Shown: positions 10,481 through 18,035 of the stretch, one piece after another | How positions within the stretch are numbered: the stretch's first letter is position 1 | How the letters are laid out: each line of letters opens with the position of its first letter | Assembly: GCA_020634515.1 (NCBI GenBank) | Contig: JACKBL010000012.1 | Location: forward strand, 1 to 64,000 | From: Ardenticatenales bacterium | GTDB lineage: Bacteria; Chloroflexota; Anaerolineae; Promineifilales; Promineifilaceae | DNA: 64,000 bases | Reading direction: 5' to 3' | Made by a program: the position numbers and the translations under genes | Notes under the pieces: model-generated | What the model was told of the DNA's origin: nothing | Seen by the model: the letters and a program-made list of their open reading frames with translations, nothing else | Databases searched by the model: none

Positions 10481-12211
10481 CTACGGGCGCGTGCGGTTGG
10501 GGATACGTTCCTGTTCGGTGGCCTGTTTGTATACGTCCAGCAGCACGGCGTATTCTTTGCGTCGCTGCTCCCCTTCGCGGACGCGCTGCTGCTGCAAGAA
10601 CTGCTCCCGCCGCTTGAAGATGTCGCTCTGGATGCGGTTGGGATCGACGACGTTTTCAAAGGTGATGTTGGCGTTCGTGCCGGCAGTTTCCACGTACACA
10701 AAGCCATAATTGAACATCGTCGCCAGCAAATTCGGACGGTCCGCATTCACATTCTGAATGTCGCTCAACTGCGCCTGCTTACGCGACTCGCCAAAGCCAA
10801 ACGGGCGGCGGTCAATGTCAATCACATAGCGTGGCGTCAACTGGAACGTATCATTGCGCCAATCTTCAACCCGCCAAACCAACGACGCCAGGTCAATCAG
10901 GAGGGCAACGAAGGCGCCGATTATCACAGGTGTGATGCGTACAAACCAGGCGACGACGGCAATGATGATCAGGACGCCCACGTGCATCCACGTCTGCCCG
11001 ACCAACACAAACAGGTGCTTGCGGTAGGTGACGGTATCGCCCGTTTCCACGCGGTAGGCAAACCGCTCACGAAAACGCGCCCAGGCGCTCTTGCGCGGCG
11101 GGGATGGTGGCGACGAGGAAGCTTCTCCCTCCTCCTCCGGCGCCACTTCCTGGTAGGTAGGTGGAACCTGGAAATGTTTTTCAATGGCGGTGCGCATGGT
11201 GGCCTGCTCTCTGCCGGCATCCAGCAACCGCACCTGCTGCCTCACTTCATTAATCGTCTCCGACACACGCAGCGGATCGTCGATGTAGTCAAAATAAATC
11301 GCTCCCTGCTGCGCCGCCGTCGTGATTCGCGCCGTCCCTACCCGCAGCAAATTGGAAAGCAGCGATGGCTTGTCAATCTCCACGCTCTGCACCTGGTCAA
11401 TCGGCGTCTTGTTAATCACGGAGCTAAAGGTGCGCAGGCTGAACTCCCGATGCACCAGATGCTTGTTCGTAATGATGAAATGATCGTTGCTCCAGTCCAG
11501 GTACCGGTAAACGACCACCCCCAACTCCAGCAAGAACACAATCGCAAAGACGATCTCCGCCCCCACCAACCCTTGCGTCAAGCCCACGCGCGGCATGATC
11601 ACAAACACCAGCAGCGCCGCCAGAGAAAACAAAAGCAGCGTCGGCCAGGCAATGTTTAAGTAAAAAAGCCAGCGCGAACGGCGCGATTGGTAAAGCACCA
11701 GTTCCTCCGGCAGCAAACGCGCGGCCTTAAACGCTTTCGGCGGCGCGGCCACGCGCGTCTTCAGGGCTTCCTCCCAGGCTCGTTCCGAAAGCCCCATTGC
11801 TTCCTCTCCCTCCATTTCCGGTTCGAAAGGGGCCAGTTTGTCCAACACCCGTGGGTTCCGCTCCAGAAAATCGAGGAAATCGCTGCCCTTGATCACCAGC
11901 ACGCGGCTGACGCTCGCCGTCTTCACGGTGGCCGGATAGGTCAACGTGGTAAAGAGCCAGAGGTCCTGAAAATAATCGCCCGTTAGATACGCCTGGTCCC
12001 ACTGGGGCTGGCCTCGTTCGTCCAGGGCATACGCTTGCAGCCGCCCGGTGCGCACGATGTACAGGCGGTCGGCAACATCGCGCTGGTAGACGACGACGGC
12101 GCGTTCGGGGTACTCGTACTCCCGCGCGATTTCCGCCAGCAATTCGAGTTCGTCCTCGTCCATGCCGGCAAATAACGATACTTCACCCAGAAATTCAGCT
12201 TTACTCGTCAC
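10481..12211 (-). CDS. Cyclic-nucleotide-binding protein with two membrane bPH (DUF304-like) modules
   Basis: A 576-residue protein. Residues about 1-120 form a Crp-like cyclic-nucleotide-binding domain (SLFAGMDEDELELLAEIA, ending in VLVIKGSDFLDFLERNP). It carries no helix-turn-helix. Two repeats then follow, each with a hydrophobic helix pair (about 190-240 and 405-450) and a bacterial PH-like domain (about 245-330, DHFIITNKHLVHREF; and 455-530, DTFQLTPRYVIDIDRRPF). The tail is charged and coiled. The start is GTG 12211, supported by AGGAAGG five bases upstream. The architecture suggests a membrane protein whose PH-like domains are controlled by a small ligand. Function is unknown, and I know no characterised homologue with this layout. 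Confidence 0.75.
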   Translation of the reverse strand: MTSKAEFLGEVSLFAGMDEDELELLAEIAREYEYPERAVVVYQRDVADRLYIVRTGRLQAYALDERGQPQWDQAYLTGDYFQDLWLFTTLTYPATVKTASVSRVLVIKGSDFLDFLERNPRVLDKLAPFEPEMEGEEAMGLSERAWEEALKTRVAAPPKAFKAARLLPEELVLYQSRRSRWLFYLNIAWPTLLLFSLAALLVFVIMPRVGLTQGLVGAEIVFAIVFLLELGVVVYRYLDWSNDHFIITNKHLVHREFSLRTFSSVINKTPIDQVQSVEIDKPSLLSNLLRVGTARITTAAQQGAIYFDYIDDPLRVSETINEVRQQVRLLDAGREQATMRTAIEKHFQVPPTYQEVAPEEEGEASSSPPSPPRKSAWARFRERFAYRVETGDTVTYRKHLFVLVGQTWMHVGVLIIIAVVAWFVRITPVIIGAFVALLIDLASLVWRVEDWRNDTFQLTPRYVIDIDRRPFGFGESRKQAQLSDIQNVNADRPNLLATMFNYGFVYVETAGTNANITFENVVDPNRIQSDIFKRREQFLQQQRVREGEQRRKEYAVLLDVYKQATEQERIPNRTRP

Positions 12212-12467
12212 GGCAACCTTCCTGCGTCACATTTTAACATAAGATCATCTAGCGGGAAAGACCGCCATCCTCCCTTTTTGCTCCCGCATTCCTCCTGGTA
12301 TATCATCCCTCCGCACCATCACAATCCCTTCCCGGAAGCTCAATTTCAGGCCCAAAGCGTCTCGTCACAGCTTTCGGGAAGGCGCTGGAGCGGCTCCAGT
12401 CTGTCGCCAGACCTTTGTCGTCTCAGTTGAACCAAAATCCGCCGCGAATTTGACCCCGGTCAGAACC
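12212..12467. other. Divergent spacer, no gene seen
   Basis: A 256-base spacer between divergent genes. It contains a short inverted repeat (CTGGAGCGGCTCCAG near 12383-12397) but no clear promoter. Confidence 0.35.
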
Positions 12468-13670
12468 ATGTCCTTCAATTTTATCACCTCCCTCTTTGAC
12501 CTCCTCTCTCTCTATTATATTTACCGCGCCCTGCGCATTGCCTACGAAACATGGCGTGATCGCGCCCGCCTGGGCAGCAACCCCCTGACGCCCGAACAGC
12601 AGCGCCGCGCCGAAGAAGCCGCCTTTTTTCTGGCTATTCCTCCCGGCGTGGCGGTCCATGAGTTTGGGCACGCGCTGGCGATCTGGCTCAGCGGCGGGCA
12701 GGTGGTGCAGTTTGGCTACCGCGTTTTTTGGGGTTTTGTCGTCCCTACGGGCACGTTTAGGGCGGCGCAGGATTGGGTGATTGCCGTTGCCGGCACAATC
12801 GGCACGCTGATCTACGGTCTGGCCCTCTGGCTCTGGTTCCGCACCCGCCGCACCAGCTCGCTCCGCTTCTTTGGCCTGCGCGCCCTGCGCCTGCACATCT
12901 TCTACGCCCTCATTTACTATCCGGTTTTCTCGGCCATGGGTCTGTTCGGCGACTGGGTGACGATCTACAATTTCCGCGCCACGCCTTTGTTGAGTGGGAT
13001 GACGGCGGTGGTTCATGCCGGCATTCTCCTCGCATACTGGCGGCTAAGTCGGCGCGGCTTCTTTGAGATGCCCCACTTTGCCAATGCCGCCGCCCAGGAC
13101 CGCCTGCATGCCCTGCAAACCGAAGCCCAGGCACAGCCCCATGACGCGGCGGCGCAACTTCGGCTGGTGCAGGCCCTCATCCAGACAGGCACGCCCCGCC
13201 AGGCCGAACGGGCACTGGACGCCTTCCTGGCGCAACACCCCGACAGCGCCGCCGGCTGGTTGGAAAAAGCCACCTTGCAGGCCGTGGGCAAGCGGCACAT
13301 CCCCAGCCAGGCAGCCACCTCCGCCGAAAAAGCATTGCAAATGGGCCTCTCCGACCCCCATGGCGTCCGTCGCGCCAACTACCTGATTGGCCTGCGCTAC
13401 CTGGACATGGGCAAACCGGCGGAATCCCTGCGCTACCTGGATCGGGCCGTTGCCGTCGTCGAAAGCGAGGGGATGGAGCCAAACCCCCACTTCCACACCC
13501 TCTACCAGATGCGGGCGCGGGCGCGACGCCAGTTGCGTCAGCCCCAGGGGGCGCTGGCCGACGTGGAAAAAGCCATCGCCCTGGCGCGGCAAGTAGAGCA
13601 AACGGAGGCGGTGCGGAGTTACGAAGAACTGCGAGAAGCCATTCGCCGTGACGCCGGAAACCCCAAGTGA
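12468..13670 (+). CDS. Membrane M50-like metalloprotease with C-terminal TPR repeats
   Basis: A protein of about 400 residues. Near residue 66 a hydrophobic helix carries VAVHEFGHALAIW, the HExxH zinc site of site-2-type proteases. Three or four further helices run to about residue 195. The C-terminal half (from about 205) is soluble, Ala-rich and helical. Units such as AQPHDAAAQLRLVQALIQTG and LGLRYLDMGKPAESLRYLDRAV type segments look like TPRs. I could not see the typical LDG zinc motif of S2P enzymes, so it may be an M50B-like or pseudo-protease. I chose ATG 12468; an in-frame TTG lies 18 bases upstream and neither has a strong ribosome-binding site. Confidence 0.65.
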   Translation: MSFNFITSLFDLLSLYYIYRALRIAYETWRDRARLGSNPLTPEQQRRAEEAAFFLAIPPGVAVHEFGHALAIWLSGGQVVQFGYRVFWGFVVPTGTFRAAQDWVIAVAGTIGTLIYGLALWLWFRTRRTSSLRFFGLRALRLHIFYALIYYPVFSAMGLFGDWVTIYNFRATPLLSGMTAVVHAGILLAYWRLSRRGFFEMPHFANAAAQDRLHALQTEAQAQPHDAAAQLRLVQALIQTGTPRQAERALDAFLAQHPDSAAGWLEKATLQAVGKRHIPSQAATSAEKALQMGLSDPHGVRRANYLIGLRYLDMGKPAESLRYLDRAVAVVESEGMEPNPHFHTLYQMRARARRQLRQPQGALADVEKAIALARQVEQTEAVRSYEELREAIRRDAGNPK

Positions 13671-13683
13671 CCGTCCAGTATTT

Positions 13684-13836
13684 CGTTCTCCCCAAGACGG
13701 GTTCTTTCTTGAGTTCACTGAAAAAACCGGGTTTTTTGATTGTTCGGCTGAAATTACCAGAGTGGTTCATGTGCAAAAACCCGGTTTTTGGCCTTTTTTC
13801 AGTAGAGTCTTTCTTGGAGAATGAACCCACCTAAAC
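13684..13836. repeat. Nested inverted repeat R4, long copy
   Basis: Outer arms GTTCTCCCCAAGAC (start) and TTCTTGGAGAATGAACC (end) match, allowing gaps, the hairpin in the minC-minD spacer (57255-57298). Inside are inner arms ACTGAAAAAA and TTTTTTCAGT, and two AAACCCGGTTTTT-like blocks. The inner stem could act as a terminator for the protease gene. Confidence 0.55.
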
Positions 13837-13843
13837 GGAACGA

Positions 13844-13967
13844 GTTGTCCGATTTTCCAAATCGGACAACAGGATGGGGTTGAACCATCCGATTTGGAAA
13901 ATCGGATTACAGGATGGGGTTGTCCCATTTTCTAAATGGGACCGTCCGATTTGGAAAATCGGACTAC
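13844..13967. repeat. Array of four variant hairpins, family R3
   Basis: Four hairpins in a row: 13844-13870, 13887-13907, 13922-13942 and 13944-13964. Each has 9-12 base arms of the type GTCCGATTT/AAATCGGAC. The third has changed to GTCCCATTT/AAATGGGAC with both arms altered together. AGGATGGGGTTG occurs between hairpins twice. Related hairpins lie at 33285-33332 and 36894-36954. Confidence 0.7.
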
Positions 13968-14182
13968 GGGGGGGGGGAATGAAAAGCCATGTAGTCTTAG
14001 CTCACCTGGCGTACACTCTTTGGTAAATCCCTGAATCAGCCGACAACCGCTTGAGAATAATCCCGTTCGGGCTTATACTCCCGTGTTTGGATAGCGCAAG
14101 GTTGCTGCGCGCGTTCCCGTACCCGTCGCCGCCTTGACGCGGTTTGGTTCTTGAATGGCCGGTTGATTTTCTGCTGTAAGAC

Positions 14183-16222
14183 ATGACAAAAATGAAGGCT
14201 TTTTCTTTGCGTTTTAGTGGACGAATGGCGCGGTTGATTGACCGCTGGCAGCCGTCGGAATCGGTTGTATTGGGGGCGGCGGCGCTGGTGGTCGGACTGG
14301 CCAGCGGCGGTGGGGTGTGGCTGTTCAAGCAACTCATCGAGATTGTGCAGAAAGTTGCCTTTGAGGACGTAGGTGGCTTTCTGGAGCCGCTGGGGGCCTG
14401 GACGGTTTTTCTGCTGCCGGTGTTGGGGGGCCTGGTGGTCGGCGGGCTGCTGCACTTTTTCATTGATGAGGAGCGGTATCATGGCGTTGCCGGCATTATG
14501 GGATCCGTCGCATTAGCAGGCGGTCGGCTGCGCTACAAAGTCATGCCCTTCAAAGCCGTCGCCTCCGCCATCTCCCTCGGCGCGGGCGCATCCCTCGGCC
14601 CGGAAGACCCCTCCGTCCAAATTGGAGCCAACCTTGGCTCCATGTTCGGTCAACTGCTGCGCCTCTCCGACGAACGAGTGCGTACCCTCGTGGCCGCTGG
14701 CGTAGCCGGGGGCATCGCCGCCGCCTTCAACGCCCCGATTGCCGGCGTGTTCTTCGCCCTGGAACTCATCCTCGGCGAACTCGGTTCCGGCGCGTTTGGC
14801 GTCATCACCCTCGTTGCCGTCATCTCCGCCGTCGTCACCCAGGCATTATCCGGTCCACAGCCCGCCTTCCGCGTGCCATCCTACTCCTTCTACTCCGCCT
14901 GGGAATTTCCCCTCTACCTCGGCCTCGGCCTCCTGGCCGGCCCCATCGCCGCCCTCTACACCCGCGCCATCTACGCCGCGCAAGACGCCTTCAACGGCTG
15001 GCACATTCCCCGCTGGACCAAACCCGTCGTGGCCGGCCTCATCGTCGGCCTTGTGGGCATCCGCCTGCCCCAGATTTTCGGCGTCGGCTACACCACCGTG
15101 GAACGATTGCTGGGCGGCATCACCCCCGGCGTTGGTCTCTTGCTCATCCTCCTCGTCGCCAAGCTGCTGCTCACCGCCATCAGCATTGGTGGCGGCTTCC
15201 TCGGCGGCGTTTTTGCCCCATCCCTCTTCCTGGGCGCGACTCTGGGCGCGGCCTATGGCACGATCATGCACCAGCTATTTCCCACGGTCGTCGTCGTCCC
15301 CGCTGCCTTCGCCCTCGTGGGCATGGCCGCCGTCCTCGCCGGCGCGGTCCATGCCCCTCTCACGGCTATCATTCTCCTCTTTGAGATGACCAACGACTAC
15401 CGCATTATCCTGCCGGTCATGTTTGCCGTAGCCATTAGCCTGTTTGTCTCGCGGCGACTGCAAGAAGAATCCGTCTATGAACTGGGGCTGGCGCGTAAGG
15501 GAATTCGCCTGGAGCGTGGGCGCGACGTGGAGGTGCTGGAGGGGATCACGGTCAGCGAAGTGATGCAGAAATCAGGCAACTCCTTGAAGGATACGGATAC
15601 GCTTGCTCACGCCGCCGAGGTGCTGATGCGTACGCGCCATCATGGGCTGCCCGTGGTCAACGAGGCGGGAGCATTGATGGGGATCCTCACAGTGCAGGAC
15701 CTGGAGCGCGGCCAGAGTGAGGCCGGCAAGATGCTCAAAACAGTGGGGCAGTATTGCACGCGGGAACTGCTGACAGCGTTCCCTGACGAGACGATCGGCA
15801 CGGCGCTGCGCCGCATGGGGGCACGGGACATTGGTCGCCTGCCTGTGGTGGCGCGGGATGATATGACGAAGTTGTTGGGAGTGCTGCGGCGCTCCGATCT
15901 CGTGCGCGCCTACGACATCGCTTTGAGCCGCCGCGCCGCCTTTCGTCATCGCGCCCATCAGGTGCGCCTGGGAGCGGTGAGCGGCATCAATGTGGAGGAG
16001 TTTTCGATTGAGCCGCATTCGCGCGCTGCCGGCAAACGCCTCAGCGAACTCCAGTGGCCGCACCAATCCGTCATCGCCAGCATCCGCCGCGGACGCCGCC
16101 TGATCATTCCCCACGGCGACACGGTATTGCAAAAAGGGGACACCATCGTCGCCGTGGTCGAAGGGGACGCGGCGGACATCATTAGCGCCATGTGTAGGAC
16201 CGATAGGGAGCAGATCGGGTAG
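14183..16222 (+). CDS. ClC-family chloride channel/antiporter with CBS pair and TrkA-C domain
   Basis: A 679-residue protein. The membrane ClC core spans about residues 25-420. Selectivity-filter regions are seen as GAGASLGPEDPSVQIG (near 131, external gating Glu kept), AAAFNAPIAGVFFALE (near 175) and GGFLGGVFAPSLFLG (near 335). Two CBS domains follow (about 455-580, with TDTLAHAAEVL and HHGLPVVNEAG), then a TrkA-C/RCK-C domain (about 600-670). Compared by eye with E. coli ClcA, the internal proton Glu (second Glu of IIEEM) is Leu here (FALELI). That suggests a channel or altered coupling rather than a 2:1 exchanger. Its last 41 bases overlap the convergent beta-helix gene. Confidence 0.88.
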   Translation: MTKMKAFSLRFSGRMARLIDRWQPSESVVLGAAALVVGLASGGGVWLFKQLIEIVQKVAFEDVGGFLEPLGAWTVFLLPVLGGLVVGGLLHFFIDEERYHGVAGIMGSVALAGGRLRYKVMPFKAVASAISLGAGASLGPEDPSVQIGANLGSMFGQLLRLSDERVRTLVAAGVAGGIAAAFNAPIAGVFFALELILGELGSGAFGVITLVAVISAVVTQALSGPQPAFRVPSYSFYSAWEFPLYLGLGLLAGPIAALYTRAIYAAQDAFNGWHIPRWTKPVVAGLIVGLVGIRLPQIFGVGYTTVERLLGGITPGVGLLLILLVAKLLLTAISIGGGFLGGVFAPSLFLGATLGAAYGTIMHQLFPTVVVVPAAFALVGMAAVLAGAVHAPLTAIILLFEMTNDYRIILPVMFAVAISLFVSRRLQEESVYELGLARKGIRLERGRDVEVLEGITVSEVMQKSGNSLKDTDTLAHAAEVLMRTRHHGLPVVNEAGALMGILTVQDLERGQSEAGKMLKTVGQYCTRELLTAFPDETIGTALRRMGARDIGRLPVVARDDMTKLLGVLRRSDLVRAYDIALSRRAAFRHRAHQVRLGAVSGINVEEFSIEPHSRAAGKRLSELQWPHQSVIASIRRGRRLIIPHGDTVLQKGDTIVAVVEGDAADIISAMCRTDREQIG

Positions 16223-17615
16223 CGACTGTCCTGAGTGGGGGGCACGAATGAGTGCGGATTTTGCGCTCTGTGGCGGGACCGCTAAATTGCCGGCATATAA
16301 GCCACCAGCTCACGCCAATCATTATCATCGCCAGACTCAACCAGTACCAGGGGCTGTTGCCGGCATTTTCCGCCACCACCACCACGATCTCCGTCACCGC
16401 CGTCGGCACGTCAATGACAATACGTCCGTCGTCCTCATCTGTAATCAAACGCAGGCCGCTCCCCTGTGCCGGCCCAAATCCGCCATTATTGACATACACC
16501 ATCACGCCGCCAGGCGCGCCGCTGCTGAGGTGCAGCGGGTCGGTACGCACATCCACAACGGCAGTACCTTGCGCCAGCGCCACAAACGTCAGCGTGACAA
16601 CAGGCACGGCCACAGCGTTCACCGTGGGGGCGGGGTTGAAGCGATAGCAGTAGCCGCCCACCTCGCCCGGAATCAGGGACGTGAAGAAGCAGAGGCCGCC
16701 ATCGGCGGCGAACTGGGCGGGCGTGGCCGCCACCAGGTCCAGCAAGGCGGGGTCGTAGGTGATGGCAAACTGGACAGCGTATAGTTCGGCGGCGTCCACC
16801 ATGATGGCGGTGTCAAAGATTTCCGCTTCCTCGACGACGCGCTCTTCAATGCCGGCATCTGTCGGATCCGGCGCGAAGAACAATTCGGCAAATGTAGCGT
16901 TACCTGCATCCACAACACCACTTCCGGAAACGCCATCGCCGGCAGCCGCGCCATCCATGTGTCCCCAACTGTTAAAGCGGGCATCCAACGGGGATAGGCC
17001 GTCATGCACGATACCGCTGCCACCATTCTCTTTGAACAAATTGCCGCGCAGGGTCACGACGCCGTTCAACATCACGTTGGTGTCGATGTGAATGCCGGCA
17101 TCACTGTTCTCATGCAAGTAGCTATTGACCAGTTTGAACGAAGTCACGCTCCCGGCAATCGACACACCATCCAGCCAATGACGCACCTCGCAGCCATCAA
17201 TGATCAAATTGTCCGCCCCCACCTGCACCACAATGCCCGGATGGGGACTGGGCAAAGCCGGGTCGCCCGGATAACCGTCAAGGTCGCCATCAATGAGGCC
17301 CCCTGCGAAGCAGATAAGAGACGTATCCGCGGCAGTGATGGTCAAAGCTGCGCCGGATGGTCCGGGCACAATCGTGGCGTCATTCAGGTCAATGGTCAGG
17401 TTCTGCTTGTCAATGACCGCCCCCGTGTATGTTTCTCCTGGCTGCAACGTGATGGTGTCGCCCGGATTGGCGGCGTCTACCAATGGTTGCAAGTCGCTGG
17501 CGGCAAACACGCGCGAAACCGAGGCCATCCAGCACAAAACTGCTACCCACCACCATACTTGCCAGATTCGGTACCGGCGGAGGCGTTCTATCCTGTACGC
17601 CAGTTGTGTAACCAT
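16182..17615 (-). CDS. Secreted beta-helix protein with cohesin-like domain and C-terminal membrane anchor
   Basis: A 477-residue surface protein. A signal peptide is at the N-terminus (IWQVWWWVAVLCWMASVSRVFA). A right-handed parallel beta-helix follows (about residues 45-240: LTIDLNDATI, LIIDGCEVRHW, FKLVNSYLHENSDAGI). Residues about 260-400 resemble a cohesin (LYAVQFAITYDPALLDLV, ending in GLRLITDEDDGRIVID). One hydrophobic helix near the end (SPWYWLSLAMIMIGVSWWLI) is followed by Arg-rich residues, so it is probably membrane-anchored. I used ATG 17615 since it places the signal peptide near the start; the frame reaches 17672. The gene overlaps the 3' end of the convergent ClC gene by 41 bases. 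Confidence 0.7.
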   Translation of the reverse strand: MVTQLAYRIERLRRYRIWQVWWWVAVLCWMASVSRVFAASDLQPLVDAANPGDTITLQPGETYTGAVIDKQNLTIDLNDATIVPGPSGAALTITAADTSLICFAGGLIDGDLDGYPGDPALPSPHPGIVVQVGADNLIIDGCEVRHWLDGVSIAGSVTSFKLVNSYLHENSDAGIHIDTNVMLNGVVTLRGNLFKENGGSGIVHDGLSPLDARFNSWGHMDGAAAGDGVSGSGVVDAGNATFAELFFAPDPTDAGIEERVVEEAEIFDTAIMVDAAELYAVQFAITYDPALLDLVAATPAQFAADGGLCFFTSLIPGEVGGYCYRFNPAPTVNAVAVPVVTLTFVALAQGTAVVDVRTDPLHLSSGAPGGVMVYVNNGGFGPAQGSGLRLITDEDDGRIVIDVPTAVTEIVVVVAENAGNSPWYWLSLAMIMIGVSWWLICRQFSGPATERKIRTHSCPPLRTVATRSAPYRSYTWR

Positions 17616-17740
17616 TGTCGAAGAGCGGCTTTCCCGTTCGTTAAGGGCTGACGACGAAATAAAGTACGGCATTGCATCGTCAGTTTGCAGGAACGGTCAG
17701 GAAACAACTTCGTTGTCTTGTTCAATTTCCGTTCCTAAGG

Positions 17741-17787
17741 CAAAACCGGCGGCGGGATGCACTGAAGACGTGTTCCGCCGCCGGTTT
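17741..17787 (-). terminator. Terminator after the 49-residue ORF
   Basis: Perfect 13-base stem (17743-17755 with 17775-17787, AACCGGCGGCGG core) on the minus strand, followed by TTTTGCCTT, just downstream of the small ORF at 17801-17950. Confidence 0.75.
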
Positions 17788-17800
17788 CGACGCGGTTGTA

Positions 17801-17950
17801 TCAACGAACCGCGCCCAACGTGTTCACGAGTTCAAAATCGTAGCAGACGATCCCGGCCTGCGTGGACATCTGGGTGAAGACGCCGACGGTGCCGTAGTGG
17901 GGAAAGCCAAAGGTGAAGGCGTTGTCGAAGGTGTAAAAAGAAGTACCCAT
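17801..17950 (-). CDS. 49-residue protein matching the C-terminal domain of the 1712-residue beta-helix protein
   Basis: A small ORF starting MGTSFYTFDNAFTF and ending NTLGAVR. It has a good ribosome-binding site (GAGGTGA at 17961-17955) five bases before the ATG. A terminator-type hairpin follows, and the upstream gene is closed by its own terminator, so it looks like a discrete unit. Its sequence matches the C-terminal region of the protein at 21179-26317 (FDNAFTF against YQNTFTF; GVFTQMSTQAGIVCYDFELV against VVFTIFWTQQTGMLCYDFAVV). It has no signal peptide. It may be a free-standing module or a decayed gene remnant; the preserved start site and terminator favour the former. No function is known. 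Confidence 0.5.
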   Translation of the reverse strand: MGTSFYTFDNAFTFGFPHYGTVGVFTQMSTQAGIVCYDFELVNTLGAVR

Positions 17951-17981
17951 TGATTCACCTCAAAAGCGTTGTTGGTCTTGA

Positions 17982-18016
17982 CAAAAAGGTCGCAGCCAGA
18001 CAGGCTGGCTGCGACC
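17982..18016 (-). terminator. Terminator of the 846-residue Kelch/dockerin gene
   Basis: Perfect 11-base stem (GGTCGCAGCCA at 17988-17998 with its complement at 18006-18016) on the minus strand, followed by TTTTTGTC. Confidence 0.85.
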
Positions 18017-18035
18017 CCACGAAAAGCTGCCGTCC

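Larger units (their letters stand above)
13671..14182. other. Repeat-filled 512-base spacer
   Basis: The spacer before the ClC gene holds no convincing gene. Its first two-thirds are structured repeats: a nested inverted repeat (13684-13836) and four successive short hairpins (13844-13967). Confidence 0.6.

Noticed and set aside
10222..10746. N-terminal extension of the peptide deformylase frame
   Set aside because: The extra 175 codons have no deformylase similarity and overlap the antisense 3' end of the cNMP/bPH gene; the ATG at 10221 fits the family.
13844..13967. Possible CRISPR or integron-like array of hairpins
   Set aside because: Intervals between hairpins are short and partly repeated themselves, not unique spacers, and there is no integrase or cas gene.
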